Shown: piece by piece, positions 60,095 through 64,000 of the stretch
How positions within the stretch are numbered: the stretch's first letter is position 1
How the letters are laid out: every line of letters starts with the position of its first letter
Assembly: GCA_047971925.1 (NCBI GenBank)
Contig: JBKEAC010000041.1
Coordinates: 29,499-93,498, forward strand
DNA length: 64,000 nt
Reading direction: 5' to 3'
Origin: JBKEDC01 sp047971925
Lineage (GTDB): Bacteria; Bacteroidota; Bacteroidia; Bacteroidales; Prolixibacteraceae
Translations under genes and position numbers: made by a program
Notes under the pieces: generated by a model
Told to the model about the DNA's origin: nothing
What the model saw: only the letters and a program-made list of their open reading frames with translations
The model's database searches: none

Positions 60095-61702
60095 TTACAT
60101 AACTTCTTTGAAAAAGTCATTTCCTTTATCATCAACAATAATGAAGGCAGGAAAGTTCACCACGGTGATTTTTCTAACAGCTTCCATGCCCAATTCGGGG
60201 AAATCAACTACTTCTACCGATTTAATACTTTCTTTGGCAAGAATGGCAGCTGGTCCTCCAATTGAACCTAAATAAAATCCGCCGTTTGATTTACATGCAT
60301 CGGTCACTTGCTGAGTTCTATTTCCTTTTGCAACCATAATCATTGAACCACCGAGTTTTTGAAACTCATTTACATAAGGGTCCATGCGTCCAGCTGTTGT
60401 TGGTCCGAAACTTCCAGAAGGCATGCCATTTGGAGTTTTTGCTGGTCCAGCATAGTACACAGGATGGTTTTTCATGTATTCAGGCATTGGTTTGCCTTCA
60501 TCAATCATTTTTTTAATTTGAGCGTGAGCAATGTCTCTAGCCACAATTAAAGTACCACGTAAGTTTAAGCGAGTTTTTGTTGGATATTTCGAAAGCTCAG
60601 CACAAACCTCATCCATTGGCCTGTCTAAATCAATTTCTACAGCAGGTGCCATTAATGGCGAACTAGCGGGTAAAAATTGACGAGGATTTTTCTCTAGTTG
60701 TTCTAGGTATATGCCATCTTCGGTAATTTTAGCCTTGATGTTTCGGTCGGCACTACAGCTCACACCCAATCCAACAGGACAAGAAGCTGCATGTCGAGGC
60801 ATGCGAATAACTTTTACATCATGAACAAAATATTTTCCACCGAATTGAGCTCCAATGCCACTTTCTTGACAAATTTTCAACACTTTCTCTTCCCACTCCA
60901 AATCACGGAATGCTTGTCCACCTTCATTACCTGCCGTTGGTAGATGATCAAAGTAGCCTGCCGATGCTTTTTTCACAGCTGCAAGATTGGCCTCTGCCGA
61001 TGTTCCTCCAATTACAAAAGCTAAATGATATGGTGGGCAAGCCGAAGTTCCCAAATCTTTAATTTTATCTTTTACAAATTTCGTCAAAGCTTCTTCGGTG
61101 AGCAACGCTTTTGTTTGTTGATATAAATAGGTTTTATTGCCAGAGCCTCCTCCTTTTGTCATGAATAGAAACTCATATTTATTACCTTCTTCTGCATATA
61201 TGTCTATCTGAGCTGGCAAGTTGCTACCTGTGTTTTTCTCAGTGAGCATGTCGAAAGGAACAACCTGTGAATAACGCAAGTTTCTATCTTGATAGGTGTT
61301 AAATATTCCTTTAGAAAGATGAAGAGCATCATTCGCTCCAGTGTAAACATTCTCGCCTTTCTTGCCCATCACAATTGCAGTTCCAGTGTCTTGGCAAGTT
61401 GGAAGCTCGCCTTCGGCTGCCACTACTTGATTCACAAGCATGGTGTGTGCTACAAACTTGTCGTTGTCGCTAGCTTCGCTATCTTCTAAAATGGAACGCA
61501 ACTTTTGTAGATGTGCCGCACGCAAGTAGAAAGAAACATCTGCCATCGCTTCTTGCGCCAAGAGCTCAAGCCCTTTAGGGTCAACTTTTAAAATTCTTCT
61601 ACCATCGCACTCGATAGTTGAAATATAATCCTTAGTCAATAGGCGATACTGGGTAGTATCTTTCAGGATTGGAAATGGTTTTTGGTATATAAACTCAGCC
61701 AT
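60095..61702 (-). CDS. fumA: Fumarate hydratase, class I (iron-sulphur)
   Basis: A 535-residue class I fumarase that hydrates fumarate to malate in the TCA cycle with a [4Fe-4S] cluster. The cluster cysteines are in ELPTCQDTGTAIV, in ARHAASCPVGLGVSCSAD-type sequence (here PRHAASCPVGLGVSC) and near ACPPYHLAFVIGG. The C-terminal beta domain includes NHPVYYAGPAKTPNGMPSGSFGPTTAGRMD in outline. It is a single-chain alpha-beta fusion. A perfect TATCTTTG promoter lies 38 bp upstream. Confidence 0.96.
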   Translation of the reverse strand: MAEFIYQKPFPILKDTTQYRLLTKDYISTIECDGRRILKVDPKGLELLAQEAMADVSFYLRAAHLQKLRSILEDSEASDNDKFVAHTMLVNQVVAAEGELPTCQDTGTAIVMGKKGENVYTGANDALHLSKGIFNTYQDRNLRYSQVVPFDMLTEKNTGSNLPAQIDIYAEEGNKYEFLFMTKGGGSGNKTYLYQQTKALLTEEALTKFVKDKIKDLGTSACPPYHLAFVIGGTSAEANLAAVKKASAGYFDHLPTAGNEGGQAFRDLEWEEKVLKICQESGIGAQFGGKYFVHDVKVIRMPRHAASCPVGLGVSCSADRNIKAKITEDGIYLEQLEKNPRQFLPASSPLMAPAVEIDLDRPMDEVCAELSKYPTKTRLNLRGTLIVARDIAHAQIKKMIDEGKPMPEYMKNHPVYYAGPAKTPNGMPSGSFGPTTAGRMDPYVNEFQKLGGSMIMVAKGNRTQQVTDACKSNGGFYLGSIGGPAAILAKESIKSVEVVDFPELGMEAVRKITVVNFPAFIIVDDKGNDFFKEVM

Positions 61703-61739
61703 AATATTGTGTAATTTTTATTCTTGATTCATATTTCTA

Positions 61740-61747
61740 CAAAGATA
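61740..61747 (-). promoter_or_regulatory. -7 promoter element for fumarase
   Basis: Reads TATCTTTG leftward, a perfect match, 38 bp before the ATG. Confidence 0.7.
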
Positions 61748-61855
61748 AAAAATCAGTGAAAAATGAAACGTTTTTACTCTAATTTATATTCATTAAATGC
61801 AAAATATTTAGTAATGCCAATTTCTTTCAGCACAAGAAAAAGGTTGATGATAATA

Positions 61856-62983
61856 TTAAAGAGCATTATTAAACGAATTTGTGAATTTGAAAATTTCATT
61901 CACAATGTCATTTTGATTGTCATATTTAGAAAGAATCAAATTTCTATACTTTCCTTCTTTCGATAAGCTTTCAAGTAGAGGATAAATAGGATATTCTTTG
62001 CTCCAATAATTTGTGTTGTAGAAAACCATTGGGCTAGCATAATCGCAACTTAAATAATGATTTTGAGTGGCTTCCTGAAAAATTTCTTGAATGGTACCGG
62101 CACTTCCAGGAGCAAAGATTACTCCGCCTTTTGCAATCGTGAGCAGTCCATCTTCGCGCACACTATTAGCGAAATATTTTGCTATTTTTGTTGCAAAAGG
62201 AGTGGGGGGCTCATGTCCATAGAGCCATGTTGGAATGCCAATGCTTTCATAAATTGGGTCGGGATTTTCTCTGATAACCTGAAATGCTTTGTCTTGCCAC
62301 AAAAAATCATTGTAAATTGGTGCCTCAGCAAGCTTATCAATAGCTTTGAGCATCAACGAATCATCTTTTCCCGCAAACCAAGCTCCCACATGAGTTGCTT
62401 CCATAGCTCCAGGTCCTCCTCCTGAAATCATCAGATATCCCGATTCGGTGAGCCTTTTGCTAATTAAAGCAATTTCAACAAAGTCTTTGTCGGAGCGTGA
62501 AAGACCATGTCCACCCATAATTGCTACAATTTTTTTCTCATCATAGTTCTCAATGAAATCATAGAGGGCATCGGTAATCGCGTGATCGTGCAAGCGGCGA
62601 GATAAAGTTTCTTTAATGTCGATAGCTATTTTACCTTCTTTCAAAAAATGATTATAAATCCGCTTGTCGAGCGTGTTTTCATAGCTCTCAGGTTTCCCTT
62701 CGATATATTCACCTAGAAGTGTTTCTCGTGTATAAAGGTTCCCTAAATAGGGATTAAACGGAATATCAATCATCGGAAAAACAAGATTATCTTTAGGAAG
62801 AATTCCTCCAATGCTATTGGGAAGTTGGCACCCAAGAAAAATACAATCTTCAAATTTTTTTCCAATCAGAAAACTTTCGTGCTTTAGAAAGTCAACATTT
62901 TGAAATGCATAGTTAGAAATAAGTGGAAAGTTTTGGAGTAGTTCAATGAGTTCTAATTCGGTTTCTATTTCTTGATATTTCAT
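61856..62983 (-). CDS. LOG-family/Rossmann nucleotide-binding protein
   Basis: A 375-residue protein. The C-terminal two thirds form a LOG-like Rossmann fold: VAIMGGHGLSRSD, LMISGGGPGAMEATHVGAW and GGVIFAPGSAGTIQEIFQEA, where PGSAGTIQE stands for the PGGxGTxxE motif of LOG and lysine-decarboxylase-like enzymes. About 150 N-terminal residues form an extra domain of unknown type. LOG enzymes cleave nucleoside 5'-monophosphates; the altered motif leaves the activity uncertain. I use the ATG at 62983 since the GTG at 63004 overlaps a likely -7 element. Confidence 0.85.
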   Translation of the reverse strand: MKYQEIETELELIELLQNFPLISNYAFQNVDFLKHESFLIGKKFEDCIFLGCQLPNSIGGILPKDNLVFPMIDIPFNPYLGNLYTRETLLGEYIEGKPESYENTLDKRIYNHFLKEGKIAIDIKETLSRRLHDHAITDALYDFIENYDEKKIVAIMGGHGLSRSDKDFVEIALISKRLTESGYLMISGGGPGAMEATHVGAWFAGKDDSLMLKAIDKLAEAPIYNDFLWQDKAFQVIRENPDPIYESIGIPTWLYGHEPPTPFATKIAKYFANSVREDGLLTIAKGGVIFAPGSAGTIQEIFQEATQNHYLSCDYASPMVFYNTNYWSKEYPIYPLLESLSKEGKYRNLILSKYDNQNDIVNEIFKFTNSFNNAL

Positions 62984-63003
62984 GACAATAATAAAGTTGA
63001 ACA

Positions 63004-63011
63004 CAAATCAA
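63004..63011 (-). promoter_or_regulatory. Possible -7 element for the LOG-like gene
   Basis: Reads TTGATTTG leftward, one change from TAnnTTTG, 20 bp before the ATG at 62983. Confidence 0.4.
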
Positions 63012-63113
63012 TCAACAAGCAATTGAATTGAATGAAGTAATTTCGATTTTAATTTCTGCAATGTTATGTTTTATTTCCGACATGAGCAAATGTGTTTGAA
63101 AGACAATTTCTTT

Positions 63114-63253
63114 GGGCGTGCCGGCATTTGCCCACCCCTGTACCCCCGCCATGCCGTCGCGCTTTCCGCTGCAATCTTTTAAGTGGGCGAGAACCAAAGC
63201 CCACTTAAAAGGATTTTCGCTGCAATCGCTCACGCACCTAACGGTAAGTAAAT
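63114..63253 (+). repeat. 140-bp structured repeat, copy 2
   Basis: It opens with GGGCGTGCCGGCATTTGC and keeps ATGCCGTCGCGCTTTCCGC, TGCAATC, the perfect hairpin TTTTAAGTGGGC/GCCCACTTAAAA (63177-63210), TTTTCGCTGCAATCGCTCAC and CCTAACGGTAAGTAAAT. It is about 90% like copy 1 at 27719-27858 over its central 85 bp and shares its orientation. It is non-coding despite open frames on both strands. Confidence 0.85.
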
Positions 63254-63604
63254 GAACGAATACACAGAGTGTTCATGAAGCGGGTCCACCCATACCACAA
63301 TCTCACCCTCCACTTCATAAACCCCGAACCGCAATCACGAGGTGAGACGCATGCAATGCGTTTCTACGTTACGGCTATCCACCGTTTTTTTTGATTGCCA
63401 TGCGTGATTATTACATACCTGCAACATCGCATGATGAGATATTTTTGAACATGGAACACTGCATGCCGAAATCAAAGCTTGTGCAATTTTTGGTCATTTT
63501 ACGAATAACTGTCATAATTCTAAATTTTAAAAAATTTCATCTGAGAAGAAAATAAAAACATGAAAGACGATCGATTAAAATCCGACCGGTCGTCATATAC
63601 ATAC
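63254..63604. other. Repeat island 4, spacer between repeats
   Basis: No gene is visible. It holds a REP-like palindrome, GAGACGCAT-GCA-ATGCGTTTC, at 63344-63364, related to the one at 28149-28165, and a CGACCGGTCG palindrome near 63583-63592. The rest is A/T-rich. Confidence 0.5.
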
Positions 63605-63759
63605 ATATACTTTCGAGCAAGTTTTTACACTTTTCGGCAAAATATTTATCATTTTATTTGCTAAATCATTTGAATAATGCAAAATACACATCGTTATTTA
63701 GAATGATTAAGAGTTATCTTGACGATTTTTCGGCTTGAATTGTAACATGTAATCCTTAA
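63605..63759 (-). repeat. Conserved flank of the family C array, copy 2
   Basis: Reverse-complement match to 28233-28383 over about 155 bp. The 75 bp nearest the array and the distal ATACTTTCGAGCAAG end are the best preserved parts. Confidence 0.8.
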
Positions 63760-64000
63760 CTGACTTCAGTTTTTGCAATACAGGACTCCTATATGGTAAA
63801 AACTGAATTCAGTTTTTGTAATACAGGACTCCTATATGGTGAAAACTGAACTCAGTTTTTGTAATACAGGACTCCTCTATGGTGAAAACTGAATTCAGTT
63901 TTTGTAATACAGGACTCCTATCTGGTGAAAACTGAATTCAGTTTTTGTAATACAGGACTCCTATCTGGTGAAAACTGAATTCAGTTTTTGTAATACAGGA
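63760..64000 (-). repeat. Family C palindromic tandem array, 43-bp unit, runs off the edge
   Basis: Six palindromes starting at 63760, 63803, 63846 and then every 43 bp. The unit is AAAACTGAATTCAGTTTT plus a spacer GTAATACAGGACTCCTAT-TGGTG. The unit next to the flank has CTGACTTCAG instead of the perfect CTGAATTCAG, as at 28223. The spacers are nearly identical to one another, unlike those of a CRISPR array. The array continues beyond the window. Confidence 0.92.

Noticed and set aside
63760..64000. CRISPR array
   Set aside because: The 43-bp period and palindromic repeat look similar, but the sequences between palindromes are almost identical and no cas gene is near.

Overview
The window is chromosomal DNA of a low-GC member of the Bacteroidota, most likely a Bacteroidales/Marinilabiliales-type organism. 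The evidence is the repeated TAnnTTTG -7 promoter element in front of many genes, weak or absent Shine-Dalgarno sequences, and families typical of the phylum: DUF5063, DUF6089 next to uppS-bamA-ompH, DUF3078, DUF4954, DUF4493, a Rho factor with a long Q/N-rich insertion, and FloA with an NfeD partner. The genus cannot be set from what is visible. No rRNA, tRNA, CRISPR array, phage or classical defence operon was found.

Layout. 1-4.4 kb: end of an unknown gene, surE, a small membrane protein, a lipoprotein, miaA, a Yip1-like protein and smpB. 4.4-5.8 kb: a gene-free repeat island. 5.8-20 kb: engB, manA, a Dabb protein, gyrA, a TPR protein, DUF5063 + exonuclease + tsaD, yitT, rplY-pth-hslR, prs, a sugar O-acetyltransferase and an acyltransferase. 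19.8-20.1 kb carries a candidate sRNA. 20.5-27.5 kb: the SPOR-nfeD-floA operon, an Lrp-type regulator, transketolase and gltX. 27.6-28.9 kb: a second repeat island with a broken IS982 transposase. 29-41 kb: an SDR + VOC pair, rho, the outer-membrane biogenesis operon DUF6089-uppS-bamA-ompH-ompH, corA with a possible leader peptide, and an AI-2E-type transporter. 41-42.6 kb: a third repeat island. 42.6-49.5 kb: tetrapyrrole synthesis hemA-hemC-hemD and hemB-hemL-hemE, which together run from glutamyl-tRNA to coproporphyrinogen. 49.6-56.3 kb: a tight six-gene operon (methyltransferase, DUF4954, DUF4493 lipoprotein, CYTH, DUF3078, START-like). 56.3-57 kb: a second candidate sRNA. 57-63 kb: an RSH (RelA-type) protein, ferritin, class I fumarase and a LOG-like protein. 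63.1-64 kb: a fourth repeat island cut by the window edge.

The coding part is ordinary housekeeping. The unusual content is in the spaces between genes. Four gene-free islands hold three unrelated families of tandem repeats that share a 42-43 bp period. Family A lies inside a 599-bp element with 18-bp inverted ends and a perfect 9-bp target duplication, apparently an IS982-derived MITE. Family C is built on a perfect 18-bp palindrome, always ends in the same altered repeat, and is followed by a conserved flank of about 150 bp; it occurs at two loci 35 kb apart in opposite orientation. Each family-C locus is accompanied by a copy of a 140-bp structured repeat. Two promoter-to-terminator units share a G/U-rich body and look like paralogous small RNAs. 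The corA leader encodes an acidic, proline-containing 16-residue peptide that resembles Mg2+-sensing leader peptides.
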